Below are positions 44,301 through 51,725 of a stretch of DNA of 64,000 nt, in pieces. The stretch covers positions 1 through 64,000 of the forward strand of contig NZ_JADKPO010000002.1 in NCBI RefSeq assembly GCF_015352445.1, read 5' to 3'. The position numbers and the translations under genes are program-made. Under the pieces are notes generated by a model. The model was given only the letters and a program-made list of their open reading frames with translations. It did no database searches and was not told the DNA's origin. Source of the stretch: Nocardioides agariphilus (GTDB lineage Bacteria; Actinomycetota; Actinomycetes; Propionibacteriales; Nocardioidaceae). Each line of letters opens with the position of its first letter. Positions within the stretch are counted from its first letter, which is position 1.

Positions 44301-45051
44301 CACAGAGCCGACGTACCGCCGGCTGGGTGCCACCTCAGCGGTCAGCCGCGTGGACGTGGACATCTCCGACACCGCGAACGTGTCGGCACACGCGCGTGTG
44401 GGCGTCGACTTCGAGCTGGTCCCGTCCATCGAGATGCTGCCCGACCAGTTCGATCTTCCCCTCGTGGAGGTCGCCGATCCTTCGCGCCTGCTGGGGTTCC
44501 TCGGGAACTACATGATCTTTCCGATGCGGCGCAGCAACGCGCTCACCGACATGATGCTGGACCCCTACGTCGACGAGGGCCTGCGCCTGCTCGACCCCCA
44601 CGACCCGGGCAACATCACCAGGCCGCAGTTCGCCGAGTACGTCGTCCGGCTCAGGGAGCGCCTCGGCGCCCAGGAGTTCGAGAGCATCCGGGGTGCGCTC
44701 GCCGCCCGGTACCGAGAGCTGCTGTTGTCCTCGGAGTATGCCGGTGACGAGATCGTCGTCCCCTCGGGCGCGCTCTACATGGAGGCGCTCCCCGGCTCGA
44801 CCCCTCTGTTGGAGGGATTCAAGCTCGCCCACCGAGCCCTCGATCTGGTTCGTGCGCAGGAGGACGCTCGTCGCGCGGCCATCGAGAACCTGCGCCATGC
44901 TTCGCGCCTGATCGAGGGGCGGTTGGACGACCCGGAGACCGACGCTCGGTACGACTTCTACGGGGCACCTGGTGTCGTCACGCCGACACCTCCGAACCAG
45001 CCTTCGCCTGGAGGTGGAGGGGGTGCGAACCCGGCAGGTGGCGGAGGGTGA
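41350..45051 (+). CDS. Unassigned 1233-residue multidomain protein
   Basis: Not recognised. No signal peptide or membrane helix. In order: a beta domain resembling carboxypeptidase-regulatory/transthyretin-like folds (about 1-75), a long mixed region, a Pro-rich linker (497-532, PPDPPDPPDPP), a conserved-looking core (about 545-815: NFGLLIGYRH, VKSITLAPNEVREYKTRTV, ELNCLFFELQRRF-like), a charged coiled coil (about 825-945), a C-terminal domain (LPDQFDLPLVE, LGNYMIFPMRRSNALTD) and a Gly/Pro tail. GAGGGGAGG precedes ATG 41350. Base composition is slightly less GC-biased than neighbours. Large size and linkers suggest a structural or surface-assembly role; that is inference. Confidence 0.65.
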   Translation: MARFVGRITRTDTQAPISDLVVRVYSVTAAGDDHHGQRVVSLGSDISDASGRFQVVSRPVEGEPTLRVLVTVARPDRPAGGDGDGHRRPGLVPEGLVPEDAVPFDAAAFLLTTPVHEVAADAQESYRLSIDGDRLEQAGVLPPGPSTSGLRLSTRARRTIDEAVVSEVAVGEAIADRVVRGKELEAEFETDFLPRFLEEVTASSGAVAAGYQFVVGPAAEHAPGALARKAIERGVARMQAEGVPDPDREREGRRRTRFFFDQAQLQQLDNVTTANGTLPAGTFGDIGRSTLMEILGLTARIETSGTPVEVAREDKLFEAFLQDTAEERSARDLLAGPATTTNPQQPGGGAGTPPGPADANAVLELLGRTIEDIRSPIDVLTGDGEGPGLATKIREFAVPVGPADEPRVFDFATLDVAFEDVWQTVVDTRLEPLARSLHVKMSRVLKDRVVAPTDLADLGKLTAALRSVRAATQDAAPTMVFLRNDGRGPRDLLGGGGDILPVDPVPPRPPDPPDPPDPPGGRPDRPPEPGGVLLPDESDGSDYDTDANPEDLVEQINAILKEPHAFTAFGADGRSKAVNFGLLIGYRHVMTPVSYQVGDLVKSITLAPNEVREYKTRTVITRKRSEKELMKRSAIRRDEFSETNRAESEIIRKALAKTNFSLNTNGTYNIGISKGDSTTASSRDGETNSGEVKKAFREAVLKASEELRQERAVEVTFDEGYEFEETTSGRLENKNSEITLNCLFFELQRRFRVNETIQKATPVILVAQDVPAPDEINNGFLVRYAWVIRRALLDDGFEPALDYVQGAIVGDRLEVLALAETLSAHRLQVRDLTTQMQALEEQAGRRYEALVQAVRERIAEEGREESDGFFSDIGQSLFGGGQDTETAKLREEAARDAEQRAAEKAKEMAVNLQRAVNALNEATEAYNKANRRYQSMALEVARLRLHVKEHILHYMQAIWVHEVEDQRFLRLYQLPVPQFANPVGTEPTYRRLGATSAVSRVDVDISDTANVSAHARVGVDFELVPSIEMLPDQFDLPLVEVADPSRLLGFLGNYMIFPMRRSNALTDMMLDPYVDEGLRLLDPHDPGNITRPQFAEYVVRLRERLGAQEFESIRGALAARYRELLLSSEYAGDEIVVPSGALYMEALPGSTPLLEGFKLAHRALDLVRAQEDARRAAIENLRHASRLIEGRLDDPETDARYDFYGAPGVVTPTPPNQPSPGGGGGANPAGGGG

Positions 45052-45054
45052 GTC

Positions 45055-46098
45055 TCACCCGGATGACGAGTGGCGGCGAGCACGGGCCAGCTTGCTGATG
45101 CTGTTGACGGGATCCACGACGTAGTTCAGCGCCCGCGCGATCGGCTCCGAGGCCAAGAACAGGGCCAGCGCGAGGGCCGTGGCGACCGTGATGACCACCG
45201 ACCACCAGCTGGTGCCGGGCATCCAGTCCTCGTACCCGCGGTACTCCAGGTAGCGGACGACGAACCCGTGGCAGAGGTAGACCACCAGGCTCCACGCACC
45301 CATCTTGGTCAGGAAGCTGCGGCCGTGCGGCACCAGAGCCAGCACGGACGCCGAACCGATCAGCGCGACGACGATCAACCGCGCCCTGATCCAGATGCCG
45401 TCGCCGGCGCTGTAGCCCAGCTCGTCGTAGGAGGCGCGGAAGTAGAGGAACTGGGTTGCCCAGTAGCGGTCCGTGCGAGCGGCCAGCCACCACAAGAACA
45501 GCACGCCCACGATGCCGGCCACCCACACGAACCGGCGACGCAGCAGCGCCAGGTGCTCGGCCTTGAGGTGCAGCCCGATCACGAAGAACGGCAAGAAGCC
45601 CATCGTCCGGTTGAGGTCGAAGAGCTCCTGGTTGGTCAGCCCGGCGAGCAGGCTGACCGCGACCGACGCCGGCACCATCAGCCAGTGCACCTTCAGCAAA
45701 GGGGTCAGCAGCCGCCAGATCACGGTGGCCACGAGGTACCACATCGGCCATCGCGGGTTCTGGAACCACTCGAGCCCGGGCGGCACCTGGTCGAGGGTCT
45801 CGCGCCAGTGGATCATCAGCCACGAGAACACGACGTACGGCACGACGAGCGTGGTCAGCAGCGCCCACAGATGACGTCGGCTGTAGCGGAACGACTTCGA
45901 GAGGTACCCGGTCACCAGCACGAACGCCGGGATGTGGAAGTAGTAGATGAAGTCGTACATGCGGGACTGCTCGTCACCGCCTGGTACCAGCACCACCATG
46001 TGGCCGACGACCACGATGGTGACCAGCACCATCTTGGCGTTGTCGAGCCACGGATCCCGGGTCTTCTGCCCGAGCCTGGGCTGTGCCTGCTGCGTCAT
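45055..46098 (-). CDS. Membrane acyltransferase (acyltransferase 3 / OafA-like)
   Basis: A 347-residue polytopic membrane protein of the acyltransferase-3 family, which O-acylates sugars or cell-wall polymers. It has about ten hydrophobic segments, an N-terminal RDPWLDNAKMVLVTIVVVGH with the family histidine, and YYFHIPAFVLVTGYLSKS. ATG at 46098 is chosen because TATGGT ends seven bases upstream; ATG at 46110 is in frame. It ends three bases from the end of the convergent 1233-residue gene. Confidence 0.82.
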   Translation of the reverse strand: MTQQAQPRLGQKTRDPWLDNAKMVLVTIVVVGHMVVLVPGGDEQSRMYDFIYYFHIPAFVLVTGYLSKSFRYSRRHLWALLTTLVVPYVVFSWLMIHWRETLDQVPPGLEWFQNPRWPMWYLVATVIWRLLTPLLKVHWLMVPASVAVSLLAGLTNQELFDLNRTMGFLPFFVIGLHLKAEHLALLRRRFVWVAGIVGVLFLWWLAARTDRYWATQFLYFRASYDELGYSAGDGIWIRARLIVVALIGSASVLALVPHGRSFLTKMGAWSLVVYLCHGFVVRYLEYRGYEDWMPGTSWWSVVITVATALALALFLASEPIARALNYVVDPVNSISKLARARRHSSSG

Positions 46099-46105
46099 CG
46101 CGAGA

Positions 46106-46166
46106 ACCATAGAGCCGCAGTGACCCGCGCGGCCCGACCGATCGGCGCGTGAGCCGCACCTATCGT
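46106..46166. promoter_or_regulatory. Divergent -10 boxes, acyltransferase / double-NUDIX genes
   Basis: On the minus strand TATGGT (46106-46111) lies seven bases before ATG 46098; on the plus strand TATCGT (46161-46166) lies seven bases before ATG 46174. Both fit TANNNT at leaderless spacing. No good -35 elements are seen. Confidence 0.45.
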
Positions 46167-46173
46167 GAACGGC

Positions 46174-47073
46174 ATGGCCCTGCCCCGACGGCAACGCGTG
46201 GCGGCGTACGCCGTCATCGTGCGCGACGAGCGCATCTTGCTGTGCAAGCTCGCGCCGTGGATCACCCCCACCGAGCAGTGGACGCTGCCCGGCGGCGGCC
46301 TCGACCACGGTGAGGACCCGCGTGACGCGGTGATCCGCGAGATCTCCGAGGAGACCGGGCTCGACGCCTTCGTGGGAGAGCAGGCGCGGGTGTACTCCGC
46401 CCATCAGGCCCGCGTGCGCCGAGACGGCCGGCGCTCCGACTACCACGCGCTGCGCATCGTGTACGACGCGTGGGTCGCGCCCGATGCACCCCAGCCTCGT
46501 GTCGTCGAGGTCGACGGCTCCACCGTGGCCACGGCGTGGCATCCGCTCGCCGACGTGCTCGACGGCACCATCCCCACGGTCCCGCTGGTGCAGCAGGCGC
46601 TCGCCGACTGGGCTCCCTACCGGATGCAGCGCGTCGGTGCCTACGCGCTGGTGACGCGCGGTGACCCGCGCGACGGCGACGTGCTCTTGGTGCGGTTCTC
46701 CGCCAAGGGCTTCCACACCGGGTCGTGGAGCCTGCCTGGCGGCGGTATCGACCACGGCGAGCGGCCCGCGAACGCCCTCGTGCGTGAGGTCGAGGAGGAG
46801 TGCGGGATGACCCCGGACGTCGGAGAGCTGCTGCTCGTGCATGACGAGCACTTCAGCGGCACGGCGCCATCGGGTCGCTACGAGGACTTCCATGCCGTCG
46901 CCCTGGTCTTCGCCGCGCGCATCGACGCCGACGCGGTGCCGAAGGTCGTCGAGGTCGACGGCACCACCGACCTGGTCGAGTGGGTGCCGAGGCGCGAGAT
47001 CACCGACGGCAGTCGGCCGGTGCTCGACGTCGTGCACGCTGCTCTTCAGGCGGGGGAGCGGCGGAGGGTCTAG
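46174..47073 (+). CDS. Tandem double-NUDIX hydrolase
   Basis: A 299-residue protein made of two NUDIX domains in tandem. Each has an intact Nudix box: GGGLDHGEDPRDAVIREISEETGL cut as GGGLDHGE...REISEETG near residue 43, and GGGIDHGE...REVEEECG near 190. Members hydrolyse nucleoside diphosphates linked to another group. Both halves keep the metal-binding glutamates, so both may be active. ATG at 46174 is preferred over GTG 46165 because of the TATCGT box. Substrate is unknown. Confidence 0.85.
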   Translation: MALPRRQRVAAYAVIVRDERILLCKLAPWITPTEQWTLPGGGLDHGEDPRDAVIREISEETGLDAFVGEQARVYSAHQARVRRDGRRSDYHALRIVYDAWVAPDAPQPRVVEVDGSTVATAWHPLADVLDGTIPTVPLVQQALADWAPYRMQRVGAYALVTRGDPRDGDVLLVRFSAKGFHTGSWSLPGGGIDHGERPANALVREVEEECGMTPDVGELLLVHDEHFSGTAPSGRYEDFHAVALVFAARIDADAVPKVVEVDGTTDLVEWVPRREITDGSRPVLDVVHAALQAGERRRV

Positions 47074-47236
47074 CCGTGGCACGTGCGGCCCGTGTGGCGC
47101 AACGTGCTGGGTCGTGCCGCCCGAAGACCACCAGGGTCGGTACCGCAAGCCGTTGGCGGCGGGAGGTGCCTCGACCCAGGCGCCTGGCCTCGGGCAGCAC
47201 CATGTCGCCGTGTGGGTCGAGGTATGGTCACCGATC

Positions 47237-47818
47237 GTGAGGAAGCGGGCGAAGGTGGTCGAAGCCATCGCCGTGACCTGGCTTGCGCTTGTCTGTCTGG
47301 GGGGCTGCGGCGTCGTGGACTTCCGGGACCCCTCCACGGGCGAGCCCGAGATCGTTGTTGATCAGGCCGTGGTCTCCGAATGGAGGAAGGCTGTGTCTCC
47401 GGGCGTCGACGACCTTAACGCCCTGGGCGGACTCCCGGGACTCAAGGCGGAGGGCGTCGCCAGGGTCACGCCGTGCAGCATCGACAGCGGCGAGCTCTTC
47501 GATCTCACTGCGGGTCGTCAATGGACCGCAACGCGCCCGGGCATGGACGCGAGTCACTTCGACCCGAGCGTCACTGCGACCACGGCCCGGGGCTACAAAG
47601 CCATCATCCGTCGCCTGGTCGCGACTGGCTGGACCGTCGGCGATCGCGGGACTGGCCTTGGGTTCGACCTGCCAAGAGGGCTCAGTTTCGACACTGCCCA
47701 CTTGCGGCGGAAGGTCGATCGCACGACATTGCGAATGACCGTCCAAGTGTTCGATGACGGCGTCCTCGCGAGCCTGGGGTTCCGGGGCTCCCGGAAAGCC
47801 TGTCGGCTCGCTCAGTGA
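47237..47818 (+). CDS. Small putative lipoprotein
   Basis: A 193-residue protein starting at GTG 47237, eight bases after TATGGT. A basic N-terminus (MRKRAKVV), a hydrophobic stretch and the lipobox LGGC (Cys24) predict a lipoprotein. The mature part has two cysteines (TPCSID, KACRL) that may pair; no family is recognised. Base composition is lower in GC than neighbours, suggesting a recent arrival. The open frame upstream of 47237 overlaps the NUDIX gene in the wrong frame. Confidence 0.65.
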   Translation: MRKRAKVVEAIAVTWLALVCLGGCGVVDFRDPSTGEPEIVVDQAVVSEWRKAVSPGVDDLNALGGLPGLKAEGVARVTPCSIDSGELFDLTAGRQWTATRPGMDASHFDPSVTATTARGYKAIIRRLVATGWTVGDRGTGLGFDLPRGLSFDTAHLRRKVDRTTLRMTVQVFDDGVLASLGFRGSRKACRLAQ

Positions 47819-47890
47819 CCCGACATCGCCTGCGTGCTCCATACCTCAGCGTCGGGCAGGTAAGCGGGTCCCTAGGTGCCTAGGCCACGG

Positions 47891-49315
47891 TCAACGTTGC
47901 GGAGACAAGCGGCCACACGCCGGGCTCGCTCTCTTGCGGCCCGTCCAAGACGATGTCGCCCGCCTCGGTGTCGACTTCGAGGGTGCCAGGGAGTCGACGA
48001 GGTAGTAGCGACCGTGGGGGGTGCGCCAGAGGTAGGCGGCGGGTCCGACCTGCCGCGCCTGATAGCCCGCGAGCGTCTTCCATCGATGATGTCGGCGGCG
48101 AAGTGGTCCGGAGTTGTGGGTGCCGGTCTGGCCGGGTCTGCCGAGAGGGTCGAAGGGCACGGGATGGTCGAAGTCGACCTTGCGGGTCTGCGAGCCGGTG
48201 GAGAAGGGGAAGACGTCGCCGCGGGAGCCGAGCCAGGTGCGCTCCTTGAGCGCCTCGGGGTGCTCGTAGGCACTCACCTGCACGTCGTCGTTGAGGTCGA
48301 TGACGGGCTGGACGTTGACGAAGGCGTTGCCGAGCAGCTCGGTGAGCTGACTCGGCAGCAGCGGGCCAGCGTCCTCGACGCGGGCAACGCCCGGCACGAT
48401 GCCGGCACCGACCGCCTCGTGGAGGTGGACGTAGAGATTCGCGCGGGGGCGCAACCGAGCAGGGTCGACCGAGCGCAGCGAGTCGAGGAGGTCGGCGGGG
48501 AAGGCGAGCGCGCGGCACAGGTCATCGGGCGGCTCGCTCTCCTCGACGCCCGACAGTAGGAGTTCGAGCAGCTCGGTGGGCCTGGCGAGCAGGCCGAACG
48601 CCTTGGCCCTGAGCTCGTCGCGGTGCAGGTCTGGGTGTTGAGGGGCGAGCAGGTCGGCGGCCCGCTCGACGGTGGCATCGACCCAGGCGGCGTCACCGGC
48701 CGTGACGCGAGCGACGACGGTCTTGAGACCGTTGGCGTCGGCACGGGACAGGCGGACGAACTTGCGCTGCTCGGCGTCTGCGATGCGCTGGGAGTGGGCG
48801 TGGGGGTCGGCCTCGATGACCTTGGCCTCGGCGAGCGAGATCACGCGCCCGGGCGTCTCGCCGCCGATCGCGGCAGCGACGGCGTCGTCGACGAGCCCGA
48901 CCTGCTCGCGGCGCAGCGACCGGGAGATCGTGGCGACCTTGCGGGCCACCCACACCTCGCACTCCAGGTCGAGCACGCGTCGCCACACCTGGGGGAGTCG
49001 GTGCTCGAGGTCGAGAACGTCGGCCATGGCTCGACCCGTGGCCACGGCGCCGGTCTCGCGGGCGATGGCGAGCTCGCCCAGGCAGAACTCCTGCACCAGG
49101 GGAGTGCCATCGCCCCCGACGTCGATCAGGCGATTGCCGAACGACTCGATCCGCTCACCGCCAGGGCCGCGGCGCGGGTCGCTCCCGTGCAGGGCGGCCC
49201 AGTGGGAGATCACCAGCAGGTCCTGGACCTCAGCCGCACGTCGGGCCTTCGTCGCGCAGGACGCGGCGGCAAGCGTCGATGCCGCGTCGAGGTCGTCCAT
49301 GGGCCCGAGATCCAC
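47891..49315 (-). CDS. 13E12-repeat / DUF222 HNH endonuclease-like protein, C-terminus possibly frameshifted
   Basis: A 474-residue member of the actinobacterial 13E12/DUF222 family: an N-terminal helical DUF222 domain and a C-terminal HNH region (VDFDHPVPF ... LRRRHHRWKTLAGY ... YLWRTPHGRYYLVD). GTG at 49315 is six bases behind the -10 box, so it is probably leaderless; ATG at 49300 is in frame. After YYLVDS the frame gives a basic tail of unusual composition, while the frame shifted by -1 reads LPGTLEVDTEAGDIVLDG up to a TAG at 47880, which looks coding; a frameshift near 48000 is likely. Controlled by a SOS box. Confidence 0.8.
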   Translation of the reverse strand: MDLGPMDDLDAASTLAAASCATKARRAAEVQDLLVISHWAALHGSDPRRGPGGERIESFGNRLIDVGGDGTPLVQEFCLGELAIARETGAVATGRAMADVLDLEHRLPQVWRRVLDLECEVWVARKVATISRSLRREQVGLVDDAVAAAIGGETPGRVISLAEAKVIEADPHAHSQRIADAEQRKFVRLSRADANGLKTVVARVTAGDAAWVDATVERAADLLAPQHPDLHRDELRAKAFGLLARPTELLELLLSGVEESEPPDDLCRALAFPADLLDSLRSVDPARLRPRANLYVHLHEAVGAGIVPGVARVEDAGPLLPSQLTELLGNAFVNVQPVIDLNDDVQVSAYEHPEALKERTWLGSRGDVFPFSTGSQTRKVDFDHPVPFDPLGRPGQTGTHNSGPLRRRHHRWKTLAGYQARQVGPAAYLWRTPHGRYYLVDSLAPSKSTPRRATSSWTGRKRASPACGRLSPQR

Positions 49316-49321
49316 TCCGCC

Positions 49322-49350
49322 ATGATATCGAACATATGTTCGAATAACAA
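49322..49350 (-). promoter_or_regulatory. LexA-controlled promoter of the 13E12 gene (SOS box 49328-49343)
   Basis: On the minus strand TTGTTA (-35) and TATCAT (-10) are separated by exactly 17 bases. The spacer holds the perfect palindrome TCGAACATATGTTCGA, an exact match to the actinobacterial SOS box TCGAAC-N4-GTTCGA. LexA bound here would block polymerase. The -10 ends six bases before the GTG start. Known for M. tuberculosis: several 13E12 genes are in the LexA regulon. Confidence 0.85.
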
Positions 49351-49399
49351 GTCACGGTGCGTGCCTTTCCAGCGAGGCAGTCGAGAACCACCTGACACC

Positions 49400-49405
49400 T
49401 AGACT
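49400..49405 (+). promoter_or_regulatory. -10 box (TAGACT) for the small membrane ORF
   Basis: TAGACT ends six bases before the GTG at 49412, the leaderless spacing seen at other genes here; probably also drives the methyltransferase gene. Confidence 0.4.
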
Positions 49406-49411
49406 CGACCG

Positions 49412-49495
49412 GTGAACCCGCGCCACCGACGTCTCATCATCCCGGTCGCGCTGGGTGCCCTCCTCCTGGTCGTCCTGATCGCCGCCCTCTTCTAG
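49412..49495 (+). CDS. 27-residue putative membrane peptide
   Basis: GTG 49412 to TAG encodes MNPRHRRLIIPVALGALLLVVL followed by IAALF: a basic N-terminus and one hydrophobic helix. A TAGACT box ends six bases upstream, and the stop is 12 bp before the methyltransferase start, so it would be the first cistron. Such tiny single-span peptides are common but hard to prove; similarity cannot be judged. Confidence 0.45.
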   Translation: MNPRHRRLIIPVALGALLLVVLIAALF

Positions 49496-49507
49496 AAGCT
49501 CGAGACC

Positions 49508-50719
49508 ATGCCCACCCAACCTCTGCTCCGCGCCCTCGCGCAGCTGCGCCAGGAGATCCTCGACCCCGAGGCGCTCGTGCGGGCCGTCGCCTCAGGACGC
49601 CGCCGCGGGCACGAGCCTCGGTGGCGGAGGGTCGAGCTGCGCTACGTCGACCTCAAGGTCGGTCGCCACCTGCAGGTGACGGCGTACGACGAACGCCAGG
49701 CGCACACCACCAACCACGCCCTCGGTGAGGATGCCCGCGAGGCCGTGGACGCGCTGCTCGACGAGCCGTTCGGCAACTGGCACGTCGACACCACGACGCA
49801 GTCCCACCAGGTGCGGGTGACCAAGAAGGGCGAGGCGCTGCTGCATACGGCACAACGGAGTGACGAGGTCCGGGCCGGCCGCGACCACGACCGTGACAAG
49901 GGGCGGTTGCTGGCCGAGGACGACCCGGTGTTCGTGGCGCTCGGGCTCTCCGACCACCAGGGGCGGATGAAGCCGAGCCGCCAGGCGAAGTACCGCCAGG
50001 TCGAGGAGTTCCTGCGCATCCTCGACGCGTCGATCACCGACGCGATCGACAAGGGTCACCTGCGTCGCCCGAGTGTCGAGGAGCCCCTGCGGGTCGCCGA
50101 CCTGGGGTGCGGCAACGGCTACCTCACGCTGGCAGCGCAGCGCTTCCTGACCCACGTGCGCGAGCTGCCCGTCGAGGTGACCGGCGTCGACGTACGCCGG
50201 CAGTCGGCCGATCACAACGCGGCCCTCGCCACCGGGCTGGGCATGCCAGCCCACTTCGTCGTCGGCGCTATCGCGGAGGTGGCCATCGACCCGCCACCCG
50301 ACGTCGTGCTCGCCCTGCACGCCTGCGACACCGCGACCGACGACGCGCTCGCCCGCGCTGTGGCGTGGGAGGCACCGCTGGTGCTGGCCGCACCGTGCTG
50401 TCATCACGACATCGCCACCCAGCTGCGCAAGACACCGACGCCGCAGCCCTACGCGATGCTCACCCGGCACGGCATCCTCCGCGAGAGGTTCGCCGACACC
50501 CTGACCGACGCCGTGAGAGCGAGCCTGCTGCGCATCGAGGGCTACCGCGTCGATGTCATGCAGTTCGTCGAGAGCAAGCACACGCCGCGCAACACCCTGC
50601 TCCGCGCCGTGCGCACGGGGAGTCCGGTCTCCGGCGGTGCGGTGCGCAAGGAGTACGACGACCTCGTCGCCACCTGGGAGATCCGCCCCAAGCTCGCGGA
50701 GCTCCTGTCCCATGGTTGA
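49508..50719 (+). CDS. Class I SAM-dependent methyltransferase
   Basis: A 403-residue protein with an N-terminal domain of about 190 residues and a Rossmann methyltransferase domain: motif I VADLGCGNGYLTLA near residue 198, VTGVDVRRQS, ALHACDTATDDAL and APCCHHDIA. The LHACDTATD and PCCHH motifs place it in the Methyltransf_32 group, related to METTL25 and distantly to Trm13. Substrate is unknown, possibly RNA. The stop overlaps the next ATG by eight bases. Confidence 0.75.
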   Translation: MPTQPLLRALAQLRQEILDPEALVRAVASGRRRGHEPRWRRVELRYVDLKVGRHLQVTAYDERQAHTTNHALGEDAREAVDALLDEPFGNWHVDTTTQSHQVRVTKKGEALLHTAQRSDEVRAGRDHDRDKGRLLAEDDPVFVALGLSDHQGRMKPSRQAKYRQVEEFLRILDASITDAIDKGHLRRPSVEEPLRVADLGCGNGYLTLAAQRFLTHVRELPVEVTGVDVRRQSADHNAALATGLGMPAHFVVGAIAEVAIDPPPDVVLALHACDTATDDALARAVAWEAPLVLAAPCCHHDIATQLRKTPTPQPYAMLTRHGILRERFADTLTDAVRASLLRIEGYRVDVMQFVESKHTPRNTLLRAVRTGSPVSGGAVRKEYDDLVATWEIRPKLAELLSHG

Positions 50720-51725
50720 GCGCTTCGTCTACGGCATCACCGCTCTGCCCTTCCTCATCGGCACGCTGGTGTCCGGCAACGCGATGGGCGGCGACGTGGT
50801 CACCCGGTTCGAGGACCCGGCCATCGTCGAGTCCAGCGGCCTCGCCGTGGTCGACGGACTGCTGGTGACCACCAACGACTCCGGTGACTCCGGTCGCATC
50901 TTCGCCGTCGACCCGTCGAACGGGCAGACAGCCGGCGTCACTAGCTGGTCGGCCGACCCCACGGACGTCGAGGCGCTGGCGCCCGCTGGCGGCGGCGAGG
51001 TGTGGGTCGGCGACATCGGCGACAACCTCGCCAAGCGCGACTCGGTCTCGGTCGCGCGAGTGCCCATCGGCCGACAGGACGCCGACGTCGACGTGCCGTC
51101 CTATGAGCTCCTCTATCCGGATGGTCCGCGCGACGCCGAGTCGCTGCTGGCCGATCCGGCGACGGGTCGCCTCTACGTGATCAGCAAGGGCGTGCTGGGT
51201 GGCGCGGTCTACGCCGCACCGGAGCGACTGTCCCCGCGCAAGCCCAACCAGCTCCAGGAGATCGGGCCCGTCCTCGGCATCGCGACGGACGCGGCATTCT
51301 TCCCTGACGGGCGGCACATCATCGTGCGCAACTACAGCCAGGCAGCGGTCTACTCCTGGCCCAACCTCGAGGAAGTGGGCCGCTTCGGTCTGCCGCAGCA
51401 GGAGCAGGGCGAGGGCGTCGCGGTCGCGGCCGACGGCACCATCTACGTCTCCTCCGAGGGGATCCGCGCGCCGGTGCTGCGGATCTCGCTGCCCGCCGCC
51501 GTACGCCGGGCGATGCGGCCGCAGCCGACGTCCACGCCGTCCCCCGACTCGGCCAGCCCGAGCCCGAGCCCCAGCCCGAGCCCGACGCTCCCGCCCGGCA
51601 CCCGGCAGGGGCGCGAGCTCCCGGAGGCGGCGCCGGAGGACCGGTCAGCCTGGGGCTGGGCTCTCGGGGGTGTCTTGGGACTCGGGATCGTCATCGTCGT
51701 GGCCCGCGCCCTGCGGCCCCGCTGA
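50712..51725 (+). CDS. Membrane-anchored propeller-like extracytoplasmic protein
   Basis: A 337-residue protein with an N-terminal signal-like helix (about 8-25), a repeated-blade domain (SSGLAVVDGLLVTTND, DVEALAPAGGGEVWVGDIGDN, AESLLADPATGRLYVISKG, GEGVAVAADGTIYVSSEG), a Pro/Ser spacer (SPSPSPSPSPT) and a C-terminal membrane helix (WALGGVLGLGIVIVVARAL). The blades suggest a beta-propeller facing outside. Function is unknown. Its last 81 bases overlap the convergent RibD-like gene. Confidence 0.7.
   Translation: MVERFVYGITALPFLIGTLVSGNAMGGDVVTRFEDPAIVESSGLAVVDGLLVTTNDSGDSGRIFAVDPSNGQTAGVTSWSADPTDVEALAPAGGGEVWVGDIGDNLAKRDSVSVARVPIGRQDADVDVPSYELLYPDGPRDAESLLADPATGRLYVISKGVLGGAVYAAPERLSPRKPNQLQEIGPVLGIATDAAFFPDGRHIIVRNYSQAAVYSWPNLEEVGRFGLPQQEQGEGVAVAADGTIYVSSEGIRAPVLRISLPAAVRRAMRPQPTSTPSPDSASPSPSPSPSPTLPPGTRQGRELPEAAPEDRSAWGWALGGVLGLGIVIVVARALRPR

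Noticed and set aside
38279-45051. Prophage or extracellular contractile injection system
   Set aside because: No tail, sheath, baseplate, integrase, portal or AAA ATPase gene is present; size and linkers alone are not enough.
45070-46152. 360-codon plus-strand frame over the acyltransferase gene
   Set aside because: The minus-strand frame has clear membrane segments and family motifs; this one is its shadow.
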